Assembly: GCF_000969605.1 (NCBI RefSeq)
Contig: NZ_JZUE01000007.1
Span: 124,001-188,000 of the forward strand
DNA length: 64,000 bases
Direction: 5' to 3'
Source of the DNA: Aquincola tertiaricarbonis
Lineage (GTDB): Bacteria; Pseudomonadota; Gammaproteobacteria; Burkholderiales; Burkholderiaceae_C
Below the pieces are notes generated by a model. The model was not told the DNA's origin. It saw only the letters and a program-made list of their open reading frames with translations, and made no database searches. A program made the translations under genes and the position numbers. Of this stretch, positions 16,860-24,365 are shown piece after piece (within the stretch, counting starts at the first letter, position 1; the number at the start of each line of letters is the position of its first letter).

Positions 16860-18031
16860 AGATCGTGCTTTTCGCGCACCCCGAGTTCATGCCGTCGCGC
16901 AGCATGCCGCGCTTCGCGGCGCTGCTGCACTCGGAGCTGTCGGCGCGCGGCCATGAGGTCAGCCTCTGGCGGCCCGCGGCCCGGCTGCAGGCCCGGGCTC
17001 GAGGGCTGGGGTCTGCGGCGGCCAAGTGGGCCGGCTACTTTGACCAGTACCTGCTGTTTCCGCGATGGGTGCGCCGAGCGGTGGAGCGCCAGCCGGCGGA
17101 CACGCTGTTCGTGTTCTGCGACCAGGCCCTGGGCCCGTGGGTGCCGCTGGTGGCGCATCGGCCGCACGTGGTGCACGTGCATGACCTGCTGGCGCTGCGC
17201 TCGGCCCTGGGACTGATGCCCGAGAACCCGGTGGGCCTGACCGGCCGCGTCTACCAGCGCTTCATCCGGCGCGGCTTCAGGCAGGCGCAGCACTTCATCA
17301 GCATCTCGCACAAGACCCGCGTCGACCTCCATGCCCACGCCGTGGCACACGCCGTCACCTCGGCGGTGGTGCACAACGGCATGAACCACCCGTACCGTCG
17401 CATGGCCGCAGCATCCGCCGCCACGCTGCTGCGGCAGGCGGGCGCAGTGGTCGACGAACGAGGCTTCCTGCTGCACGTGAGCGCCGGCCAGTTCTACAAG
17501 AACGTGCCCGGCGTCATCGCGCTGTATGCCGAGCATGCGCGGTCGGCGGCCCGTCCGCTGCCGCTGGTGCTCGTCGGCCATCACCGCCAGCCCGCGGTGC
17601 AGTCGGCGATCGCCGCGCTGCCAGCCTCGGCGCGCGTGGTGCGGCTGCACGACATCGACAACGAGACGATGCGCGCCTGCTATTCGGCCGCCAGCGCGTT
17701 CCTGTTTCCCAGCCTGGAGGAAGGCTTCGGCTGGCCGATCGTCGAGGCGCTGGCCTGCGGTTGCCCGGTGATCACCACCGACGCGCCGCCGATGAACGAG
17801 GTGGGCGGATCGGCCGCGTTCTACATCCCGCGGCTGCCCGCCGGTGCCGGGCTGGGCGCCTGGGCCGCCGCCGCGGCACCCGTGCTCGAACGGGTGCTGG
17901 CGCTGCAGGGGCCTGCCCTTGATGCTTGGCGCGACGACGCCGCCGCCTGGTGCATGCGGTTCGAGGCCGCGCGCGCCATCGAAGGCTACCTGCAGGTGTA
18001 TAGCCAAGTGTTGAAGCAGGCCGCCGCATGA
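16856..18031 (+). CDS. GT4-family (GT-B fold) glycosyltransferase
   Basis: 391 residues. The C-terminal Rossmann lobe shows the group-1 glycosyltransferase pattern: LLHVSAGQFYKNVPGVIALY, then FLFPSLEEGFGWPIVEALAC with the family E-x7-E, then GCPVITTDAPPMNEVGGSAA. The N-terminal lobe has HVVHVHDLLALRSALG. It is predicted to add a sugar to the repeat unit at the cytoplasmic face of the inner membrane. It overlaps its upstream and downstream neighbours by 4 nt. Confidence 0.9.
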   Translation: MKIVLFAHPEFMPSRSMPRFAALLHSELSARGHEVSLWRPAARLQARARGLGSAAAKWAGYFDQYLLFPRWVRRAVERQPADTLFVFCDQALGPWVPLVAHRPHVVHVHDLLALRSALGLMPENPVGLTGRVYQRFIRRGFRQAQHFISISHKTRVDLHAHAVAHAVTSAVVHNGMNHPYRRMAAASAATLLRQAGAVVDERGFLLHVSAGQFYKNVPGVIALYAEHARSAARPLPLVLVGHHRQPAVQSAIAALPASARVVRLHDIDNETMRACYSAASAFLFPSLEEGFGWPIVEALACGCPVITTDAPPMNEVGGSAAFYIPRLPAGAGLGAWAAAAAPVLERVLALQGPALDAWRDDAAAWCMRFEAARAIEGYLQVYSQVLKQAAA

Positions 18032-19923
18032 AGCCGGCGAGTCGCCCCACCCGCTGGCGGCCTGCGGCTGCAGCGCTTTGCGTCGGGCTGCTGGCCTGCC
18101 TGGGCGTGGCCCCCGCCCCGGCTGGGCAGGTCGCCGATCCGATCAACGACCGGGCCGCACAGGCGTTGGCGGCCGAGCCCGCCCAGCCCGAGCGCGTGCA
18201 TCCAAAATTCCGCGCCTTCGAAGTCCTGCGGCGCACGGCGGTGTCCGGCTGCGCGGCCGCGGCCGACGCGGTGTCGCTGGCCAAGCCGACCGCCCGCCAC
18301 CCCGACGACCCAGCGGAATCCGCGGGCACCGAACTTCTTGCCTTGCCTGCGCTCGTGCGGCTGCTCTTGCAGTTCCCGCAGTGCATCGACGAGCCGATGG
18401 CGCAGGCGATGCAGCGCGCCCTCGCTGCGCCACAGGACCGCTTGGCGCACGGCACCCTCAACCACGCCATCATGCGGGTGGCCTCCTGGTACCTGATCGC
18501 GCAGCGCTTTCCGCAGGCCACGTGGCCGGACGCGCGGGGGGAGCGTCGCAGCTCGCAAGAGCTGATGGCCGCCATCCAACAGCTGCTGCAAAGGCGCACG
18601 GCGCAGTTCTTCGCGGCCGGCCACACCGAGTGGTTGTCGCCCACCTATGCGGTGGTGAACCTGCTGCCGCTGCTGAACCTGATCGACTTCGCCGACGATG
18701 CGCAGGTGCGCGCCAATGCCCAGGCGCAGGCAGCGCTTCTGGTGGCCGTGCTGCGCGCCGCCTCGTTCCACGGCACGCTGCTGCCGCCGCTCAACCGGCT
18801 GAACCACGACCAGCGCAACGCGCCCGGCGACGGCACCGACACGCCCGCCGCGACGCAGGCGCTGCTGTGGCTGTACTTCGGCGAGCCGGCCAGCGGCTCG
18901 GCGGACCTGGCCAACCGCAACGAACCGGCCTTCGTCACCATCGCAGCACTGTCGCGCTGGCGCCCGCCTGCGGCACTGTTCGATCCGGCCGGCCGCGGCG
19001 GCCATGCGGTACGGATGCGCACGCCGGCCTTCTCCCGCTGGGACGACGCGACCACCACCGAACTGCTGGGCGACGGCTACATCGACGAGGCCTATGCCCT
19101 GGGCACCGGCAACGTCGTGTTCCGGCCCAACACCTATGCCGACCATCTGCAGAGCTTTGCGCTGCTGCTGAAGTCGAGCTCCCGGCACAACGCCATCGAG
19201 TGCCGCCACCCGTTCTTCCGCAGCGATGCAGGTGATGGCGTCTGGGGCACCGATCGCTGGTCGCCGTTCCAGCAGACGCACCGCATCGACGGCCGCACCG
19301 GGGTGATGCTGTTCCGCATCCCACGGGCCGACCCCTGGCCAGGCGACCCGGCCAGCCGCTTCTTTGCGCCGCGCAGCCGGCACGCCGGAGCGCTGGTCGC
19401 CGGCTTCCAGTGCCGCGTGCCGCGCAGCTTCGCCCGGGTCCAGATCGAACCGCATTGGATTTTCGTTCGGCAGGGCGAGGTGGATGTGGCCATCGGCTTG
19501 CCGGTCGGGCGCTTCGAGATCGACGCGTCGGCCGACCCGCCGTGGCACCACGTGGCCAGGGTGCAGGCCCGCAGCGCCGCCCTGGTGTTCCTGGTGCGCA
19601 AGACGGCGCGCGGCGACAGCTTCCGCGCCTTCCAGGCCTGGGCGCGGCAGCGCATGCCGAAGTTCGACCCAGCCACGACCCGGGTGGTGCACACCACGCT
19701 GGAGGGACGTCGGGTCGCGGTGCAGTTCGACTTGCAGTCCTTGCCCGATGGACGGGTGGCCTCGATCCCGCGGGTGGAAGTGGACGGCAAGTCCGCGCCC
19801 CCGCCGCCGCAGGCACCCTTGCTGTCGGATCCCGTGACCCTTGCGGACGGTGTGCTGCGCCTCGTGCGTGCCGATGGCCGAAGCGTGTACATCCAGCCGC
19901 CCTCGGCAACCGCTCATCCATGA
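18028..19923 (+). CDS. Exported protein of unknown function, possibly an (alpha/alpha)-toroid carbohydrate-active protein
   Basis: 631 residues. A signal peptide is evident (basic start, hydrophobic AAALCVGLLACLGVAPAPA). Residues about 90-300 are helical, with LSPTYAVVNLLPLLNLIDFA and regularly spaced Leu/Ala helices, the look of an (alpha/alpha) toroid as in polysaccharide lyases. Residues 300-631 are beta-rich with many aromatic and charged residues. I do not recognise the family, and no catalytic residue can be assigned. It lies between two glycosyltransferases with 4-nt overlaps on both sides, so it is made together with the polymer machinery. It may trim, modify or bind the polymer in the periplasm, or be an outer-surface enzyme. 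Confidence 0.75.
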   Translation: MKPASRPTRWRPAAAALCVGLLACLGVAPAPAGQVADPINDRAAQALAAEPAQPERVHPKFRAFEVLRRTAVSGCAAAADAVSLAKPTARHPDDPAESAGTELLALPALVRLLLQFPQCIDEPMAQAMQRALAAPQDRLAHGTLNHAIMRVASWYLIAQRFPQATWPDARGERRSSQELMAAIQQLLQRRTAQFFAAGHTEWLSPTYAVVNLLPLLNLIDFADDAQVRANAQAQAALLVAVLRAASFHGTLLPPLNRLNHDQRNAPGDGTDTPAATQALLWLYFGEPASGSADLANRNEPAFVTIAALSRWRPPAALFDPAGRGGHAVRMRTPAFSRWDDATTTELLGDGYIDEAYALGTGNVVFRPNTYADHLQSFALLLKSSSRHNAIECRHPFFRSDAGDGVWGTDRWSPFQQTHRIDGRTGVMLFRIPRADPWPGDPASRFFAPRSRHAGALVAGFQCRVPRSFARVQIEPHWIFVRQGEVDVAIGLPVGRFEIDASADPPWHHVARVQARSAALVFLVRKTARGDSFRAFQAWARQRMPKFDPATTRVVHTTLEGRRVAVQFDLQSLPDGRVASIPRVEVDGKSAPPPPQAPLLSDPVTLADGVLRLVRADGRSVYIQPPSATAHP

Positions 19924-21074
19924 AGATCCTCCGCATCATCTCCACCATGAACCCGCGCGGCGGCGGGCCGTCGGAGGGCATCCGGCAGGTCTCGCAGGCG
20001 TTGGCACGGATGGGCCACACGAGCGAGTGCCTGACCAGTGACGATCCCTCTGCGCCGTGGTTGGCGGGGCAGCCGGTGCGCATCCACGCGGTGGGGCGGC
20101 GCATGCCGGTGGGCTATGCGCACAACCCGGCCATCGGCACGTGGCTGCGCGCCCATGCGCAGGACTACGACGCCTTCGTCATCAGCGGCCTGTGGCAGCA
20201 CCACTCGGTCGCGGCGCGCGCTGCGCTGCGGGCGCTGGGGCGCGAGTACTTCGTCTTCACCCACGGCATGCTGGACCCCTGGTTCAAGCAGGCCTATCCG
20301 CGCAAGCACCTCAAGAAGTGGCTGTACTGGCCCTGGGGCGACTACCGCGTGCTGCGCGATGCTCGCGCGGTGCTGTTCACCAGCGAAGAAGAACGGCTGC
20401 GTGCGCGGCAGTCGTTCTGGCTGTACCGCGCGCGCGAGCGTGTGGTGGCCTACGGCACGCGCACGCCGCCGCGCTGGGACGAGTCGCCGGGCCAGGCCGC
20501 CTTCCTGGAGGCGCACCCTGGCCTGCGCGGCAAGCGGGTGATGCTGTTCCTCAGCCGCATCCAGCAGAAGAAGGGTTGCGACCTGCTGATCGACGCCTTC
20601 GCACAGGTGGCGCGCACCAACGCCGACCTGCGGCTGGTGATGGCCGGCCCCGACCAGGCCGCCTGGCGCGCCGCGCTGCAGCAGCGGGCTGCGGCGCTGG
20701 GCATCGCCGACCGCATCGTGTGGCCGGGCATGCTGCAGGGCGACCTGAAGTGGGGCGCCTTCCACGCAGCCGAGGCGTTCGTGCTGCCTTCGCACCAGGA
20801 GAACTTCGGGATCGCCGTGGCTGAGGCACTGGGCTGTGGCGTGCCGGTGCTGATCTCCGACAAAGTGAACATCTGGCGCGAGATCGAGGCCGATGGCGCC
20901 GGCCTGGTCGCGCCCGACACCGCCGAGGGCACGGCGCAGCTGCTGCAGCGCTGGCTTGCGTTGTCGTCGGCCGAGCGCGCGGCGATGCGGGACCGCGCCC
21001 GCGGCTGCTTCGCGCAGCGCTTCACCGTGGAGGCGATGGCCGACAGCCTGCTGTCGGTGCTGCAGCATGGCTGA
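19920..21074 (+). CDS. GT4-family glycosyltransferase
   Basis: 384 residues. The N-terminus has IRIISTMNPRGGGPSEGIRQ-like residues (KILRIISTMNPRGGGPSEGI), the glycine-rich donor-loop start of GT4 enzymes. FVFTHGMLDPWFKQ follows, and the C-terminal lobe contains MLFLSRIQQKKGCDLLIDAF and AFVLPSHQENFGIAVAEALG with the E-x7-E motif. It is a cytoplasmic sugar transferase for the repeat unit; linkage unknown. The start overlaps the stop of the exported protein by 4 nt, and its stop lies inside the next acetyltransferase gene (8-nt overlap). Confidence 0.92.
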   Translation: MKILRIISTMNPRGGGPSEGIRQVSQALARMGHTSECLTSDDPSAPWLAGQPVRIHAVGRRMPVGYAHNPAIGTWLRAHAQDYDAFVISGLWQHHSVAARAALRALGREYFVFTHGMLDPWFKQAYPRKHLKKWLYWPWGDYRVLRDARAVLFTSEEERLRARQSFWLYRARERVVAYGTRTPPRWDESPGQAAFLEAHPGLRGKRVMLFLSRIQQKKGCDLLIDAFAQVARTNADLRLVMAGPDQAAWRAALQQRAAALGIADRIVWPGMLQGDLKWGAFHAAEAFVLPSHQENFGIAVAEALGCGVPVLISDKVNIWREIEADGAGLVAPDTAEGTAQLLQRWLALSSAERAAMRDRARGCFAQRFTVEAMADSLLSVLQHG

Positions 21075-21681
21075 CGAGCGCATCCTGCAGGGCGTGGACC
21101 CCACTACGCAGCCCTCGTTCACGCTGCGCAACCGCTGCGCTCGGGCGGTATGGAACATGGCGTGGTTGCTGCTGTTCCGGCCCTCGCCAAGGCCGCTGCA
21201 TGCGTGGCGTGCGTTGCTGTTGCGGCTGTTCGGCGCGCGGCTGGGGCGTCATGTCCACGTGTACCCATCGGTGCGCATCTGGGCGCCGTGGCTGCTGCAG
21301 GTGGGTGAGCACAGCGGCATCGCCGATGGCGTGACGCTCTACAACATGGGCGGCATCCGCATCGGGCCGCGCTGCGTGGTCTCGCAGGGCGCGCACCTGT
21401 GCGGCGGCTCGCACGACTACCAGCAGCCCAGCTTCCAGCTCGTGGCCGCGCCCATCGAGCTGCAGGCCGAGGTGTGGGTGTGCGCCGAAGCCTTCGTGTC
21501 CGCCGGCGTGACCGTGCCGGCCGGCTGCGTGGTGGCCGCCCGCAGCGTGGTCACCCGCACCGTGGCCGAGCCGTGGACGGTGCTGGCCGGCGTGCCGGCA
21601 CGCGTGGTCGGTCGGCGCGACCCGCGGGCCTCGCGGCTCGCTTCCTCCGTTCCAACGCCAACGCCTTCGCACTCGCGCTGA
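21067..21681 (+). CDS. WcaF-like hexapeptide-repeat acetyltransferase
   Basis: 204 residues. The protein has the WcaF pattern: an N-terminal SFTLRNRCARAVWNMAWLLLF, then LLLRLFGARLGRHVHVYPSVRIWAPWLL, and left-handed beta-helix hexapeptide turns (GIADGVTLYNMGGIRIGPRC, VSQGAHLCGGSHDY, AGVTVPAGCVVAARSVVT). His in GGSHDY is the likely catalytic base. It should acetylate a sugar of the repeat unit or its lipid-linked intermediate, using acetyl-CoA in the cytoplasm. The C-terminal 15 residues are a Ser/Pro-rich tail beyond the fold. Confidence 0.88.
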   Translation: MADERILQGVDPTTQPSFTLRNRCARAVWNMAWLLLFRPSPRPLHAWRALLLRLFGARLGRHVHVYPSVRIWAPWLLQVGEHSGIADGVTLYNMGGIRIGPRCVVSQGAHLCGGSHDYQQPSFQLVAAPIELQAEVWVCAEAFVSAGVTVPAGCVVAARSVVTRTVAEPWTVLAGVPARVVGRRDPRASRLASSVPTPTPSHSR

Positions 21682-21684
21682 ACC

Positions 21685-22494
21685 ATGTCCGTTTCCATCC
21701 TCATCCTCACCAAGAACGAACAGCAGGATCTGCCGGGCTGCCTGGCCTCGGTCGCCTGGAGCGACGACGTGCACGTGTACGACTCCATGAGCACCGACCG
21801 CACGCTGGAGATCGCCCGCGCCTTCGGCGCGACCGTCACCCAACGGCCGTTCGACAACTGGGCTGCGCATCAGAACTGGGGCCTGCAACACATCGCCTTC
21901 AAGCATGACTGGGTGTTCTACATCGACGCGGACGAGCGCATGACCGACGAGCTGCGCGAGGCCGTGCTGCAGGCGGTGCAGGCGCCGGGCGAGCATGTGG
22001 CCTTCCGCGTGCAGCGCCGTGACTTCTTCATGCAGACATGGCTGCGCCATGTGCAGGCGTCCGCCTTCTATCTGCGACTCTTCCGGCCGGCCCGCATGCG
22101 TTATGAAAGGCTGGTCAATCCCGTGTCCATTCCCGACGGACCCGTGGCCACGATCGGCGGCTACCTCGATCACCATCCCTTCAGCAAGGGCGTGACGCAT
22201 TGGCTCGAGCGGCACAACGCCTACAGCACCTTCGAGGCGCGCCAGATCCTGGACAACCGGCACGTGGGCGCGGCGTTCTCGGTGCGCAAGGCATTGTGGT
22301 GCCGCGACTTCCATGAGCGCCGCTACCACCAGAAGGAGCTGTTCTACCGGCTGCCGCTGCGCCCGCTGGTGAAGTTCCTGCTGCTGTATCTGGTCAAGCG
22401 CGGTTTCCTGGACGGCCGCGCAGGGCTCACGTACGCCGCGCTGCAGTCGATCTACGAATACATGATCGTGCTGAAGGTGCGCGAGTCGCGTTAG
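21685..22494 (+). CDS. GT2-family (WaaE/KdtX-like) glycosyltransferase
   Basis: 269 residues. A GT-A fold is indicated by VSILILTKNEQQDLPGCLAS at the start and by the DXD-type metal motif in WVFYIDADERM near residue 75. The C-terminal region with FLLLYLVKRGFLDGRAGL and an aromatic helix pair is typical of the WaaE/lipopolysaccharide core GT2 group. It begins 3 nt after the acetyltransferase and is the last gene of the first plus-strand block. The facing WcaI-like gene ends 24 bp away. Confidence 0.9.
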   Translation: MSVSILILTKNEQQDLPGCLASVAWSDDVHVYDSMSTDRTLEIARAFGATVTQRPFDNWAAHQNWGLQHIAFKHDWVFYIDADERMTDELREAVLQAVQAPGEHVAFRVQRRDFFMQTWLRHVQASAFYLRLFRPARMRYERLVNPVSIPDGPVATIGGYLDHHPFSKGVTHWLERHNAYSTFEARQILDNRHVGAAFSVRKALWCRDFHERRYHQKELFYRLPLRPLVKFLLLYLVKRGFLDGRAGLTYAALQSIYEYMIVLKVRESR

Positions 22495-22518
22495 GGCTCA
22501 CGACGCAGGCAGGGTCGC

Positions 22519-23808
22519 TCAGCCGGGCGTCTGTGTCCTGGCGTCGGCGTCTTCCTCGATCAAGGCGTGAGCGGGCAGAGGTGAAACACCCGTCAGATGC
22601 TCCAAGCGCTGCCTGAACCGGCCCAGCGCGGCGCGAGCGCCCAAGTGCTGCTCAGCATGCAGCCGGGCGGCTGCGCCGAGCCGCGCACGCCGCGCCGCAT
22701 CGGCGGCCAGCCCCTCCACCGCCCCCGCGAACGCCGGCGCATCGTCCGGCGACACCACCACCCCGCACCCCGCCACCACCTCGGCCACTTCGCTGCCGGG
22801 GCGCGCGTTCGTCACCACCGGCCGGCCGCTGGACAGCATGGCGGTGAGCTTCGACGGCATCACCAGGTCGGCCACACCGGGGTCCTGCGGCAGCAGGTGG
22901 ATGTCGGCCATGCCCAGCAGGTCGGGCAGGCGCTCCTTCGGTTGCAGCGGCAGCAGTCGCATGTTGGGCAGCTCACGCGCCGCGGCTTCCATGTCGGGCT
23001 TCATCTGGCCGTCGCCACACACCACGAACACCAGGTTCGGGCAGCGCTGGCGCAGCAGGCGGGCCGCCAGGGGAATCAGGTGCAGCCCCTGCTTGGCGCC
23101 CAGGGTGCCGGAGAACAGCGCCACCACCGCGTCGGGCGGCAGCTGCAGCTCCGCCCGGTATGGGCTGGCCCCGCCCAGCGGCTTGACGCTGTCCACGTCC
23201 ACCCAGTTGGGGAACAGCACGGCCCGGTCGGGCGCCACGCCTTTTTCCACCGCGCGCCCGACCATGCGACGCGAGATGGAAGACACCACGTCGAACCGGC
23301 GCATCAGCCAGCGTTCGGCCGAAAGCACCAGGCTACGCACCAGCCGCCCGCGCAGCAGGCCCATATCGAAGGCCACGTCCACCTCATAGTCCTGGATGTG
23401 CAGCCATGCGCGCGCACCCGCCAACCGCGCGGTGAGCAGCGCCGCCGGCGTGCAGGCAAAAGCTGGCGCGGCCACCCACACCACGTCCGGCTTCCAGCAT
23501 GCCTGCCGCAGCATGGTGGGCAGAGAGCTGAGCGCGAAGCTCAGCAGATGCAGCACCCGCTTGGAGCCATTGGGCCGCGCCGGCACCCATAGCGGGCAGC
23601 GCCACACCTGCACGCCATCCATCGTCTCCACGCTGCGGCCGCGGCCGGCGTGGCTGTCGGCCACCCGCCAAGCGGGGTAATACGGCGGAGCCGCCACCAC
23701 CCGCACCTCGTGACCCTGCGTGGCCAGCCACGTGGCCATCTCGCCGGTGTACTTGCCGATGCCCGTGGGCTCCGGTGCGTAGTTGATGCCGTAGATCAGG
23801 ATCTTCAA
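22519..23808 (-). CDS. WcaI-like glycosyltransferase
   Basis: 429 residues, the only minus-strand gene in the EPS locus. The start KILIYGINYAPEPTGIGKY and the following EMATWLATQGHEVRVVAAPP are the WcaI/colanic-acid GT4 signature. The C-terminal lobe has ALFSGTLGAKQGLHL and IHLLPQDPGVADLVMPSKL. It likely transfers a sugar early in repeat-unit assembly. The start is taken as TTG at 23808, because GGAG lies 5 nt upstream and homology begins there; the frame is open for 31 more codons without support. It converges on the GT2 gene and diverges from the small proline-rich gene. Confidence 0.9.
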   Translation of the reverse strand: MKILIYGINYAPEPTGIGKYTGEMATWLATQGHEVRVVAAPPYYPAWRVADSHAGRGRSVETMDGVQVWRCPLWVPARPNGSKRVLHLLSFALSSLPTMLRQACWKPDVVWVAAPAFACTPAALLTARLAGARAWLHIQDYEVDVAFDMGLLRGRLVRSLVLSAERWLMRRFDVVSSISRRMVGRAVEKGVAPDRAVLFPNWVDVDSVKPLGGASPYRAELQLPPDAVVALFSGTLGAKQGLHLIPLAARLLRQRCPNLVFVVCGDGQMKPDMEAAARELPNMRLLPLQPKERLPDLLGMADIHLLPQDPGVADLVMPSKLTAMLSSGRPVVTNARPGSEVAEVVAGCGVVVSPDDAPAFAGAVEGLAADAARRARLGAAARLHAEQHLGARAALGRFRQRLEHLTGVSPLPAHALIEEDADARTQTPG

Positions 23809-23996
23809 AAGTGCTCCGAGCCCTCTAACCAGGGGGGTTTGGCCTCGTCCAGGCCATTCGCACGACACGGCGCCGTGCGATGTGATAGAGAATGCCACCA
23901 ATCGATTGCAATGGTAACAATTTCACACTGTCGATTGAAGTGATCGTGAAGAATGGCAAGGTTCGGTGGTAAGGCATCGCAGTCAAATCCGCATAA

Positions 23997-24026
23997 TTGA
24001 CCACTATCACTTCGCGGTGTTACCTT
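23997..24026 (+). promoter_or_regulatory. Candidate promoter of the proline-rich exported peptide gene
   Basis: TTGACC (23997-24002, five of six consensus) is followed after 18 bp by TACCTT (three of six), predicting a transcript start about 27 bp before the ATG. The surrounding 250-bp divergent gap is the most AT-rich stretch of the EPS locus. It also carries a perfect 10-bp palindrome CAATCGATTG at 23899-23908, a possible operator. The -10 is weak, so this is tentative. Confidence 0.35.
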
Positions 24027-24059
24027 GCTCGGGTCATTTGCTGCCGCAGGAGCGCATCC

Positions 24060-24269
24060 ATGAAAGCAAGCACATCCCTGTTCGTGATCGCCGCGGCCCT
24101 GTTCGGGGCGTCCGTCGCCGCCCACGCCGCTACGCCAGTGCGCGTGGTGCCGCTGGCGCCGGTGGCCACCTCGGTCGTCTCGCCCAGCGCCCCGCCCAAC
24201 GTCACACCCACCCGGCCGCCGCGTGTGCCGCCCACCCGTCCGCCCCGCACGCCGCCCAGCCGGCGCTGA
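24060..24269 (+). CDS. Small exported proline/arginine-rich peptide
   Basis: 69 residues. The ATG has AGGAG 8 nt upstream. Residues 1-23 form a clear signal peptide (KAS start, hydrophobic LFVIAAALFGASVAA, cleavage after AHA). The mature part of about 46 residues ends in tandem PTRPPR units: PTRPPRVP, PTRPPRTP, then PSRR. It therefore has roughly one third proline, and the last segment is strongly basic. A strong terminator follows 25 nt later, so it is probably a monocistronic unit between divergent and downstream EPS genes. I do not recognise a family. A disordered cell-wall or polymer-binding peptide is one possibility. Confidence 0.65.
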   Translation: MKASTSLFVIAAALFGASVAAHAATPVRVVPLAPVATSVVSPSAPPNVTPTRPPRVPPTRPPRTPPSRR

Positions 24270-24294
24270 TCGCCGGCCCGCCCACCTCATGGAT

Positions 24295-24321
24295 CGGCGC
24301 CTCACCAGGCGCCGTTTTTTT
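24295..24321 (+). terminator. Rho-independent terminator after the proline-rich peptide gene
   Basis: CGGCGCCT (24295-24302) pairs with AGGCGCCG (24307-24314) around the loop CACC, followed by seven T. This 8-bp GC-rich stem is a strong terminator. It separates the small gene from the polymerase gene that starts 45 nt later, which implies that the latter has its own promoter or depends on read-through. Confidence 0.85.
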
Positions 24322-24365
24322 CTGCCTGCCGCCGGCAGGGGGCGTGCGCCCCACACCAGCTTGAG

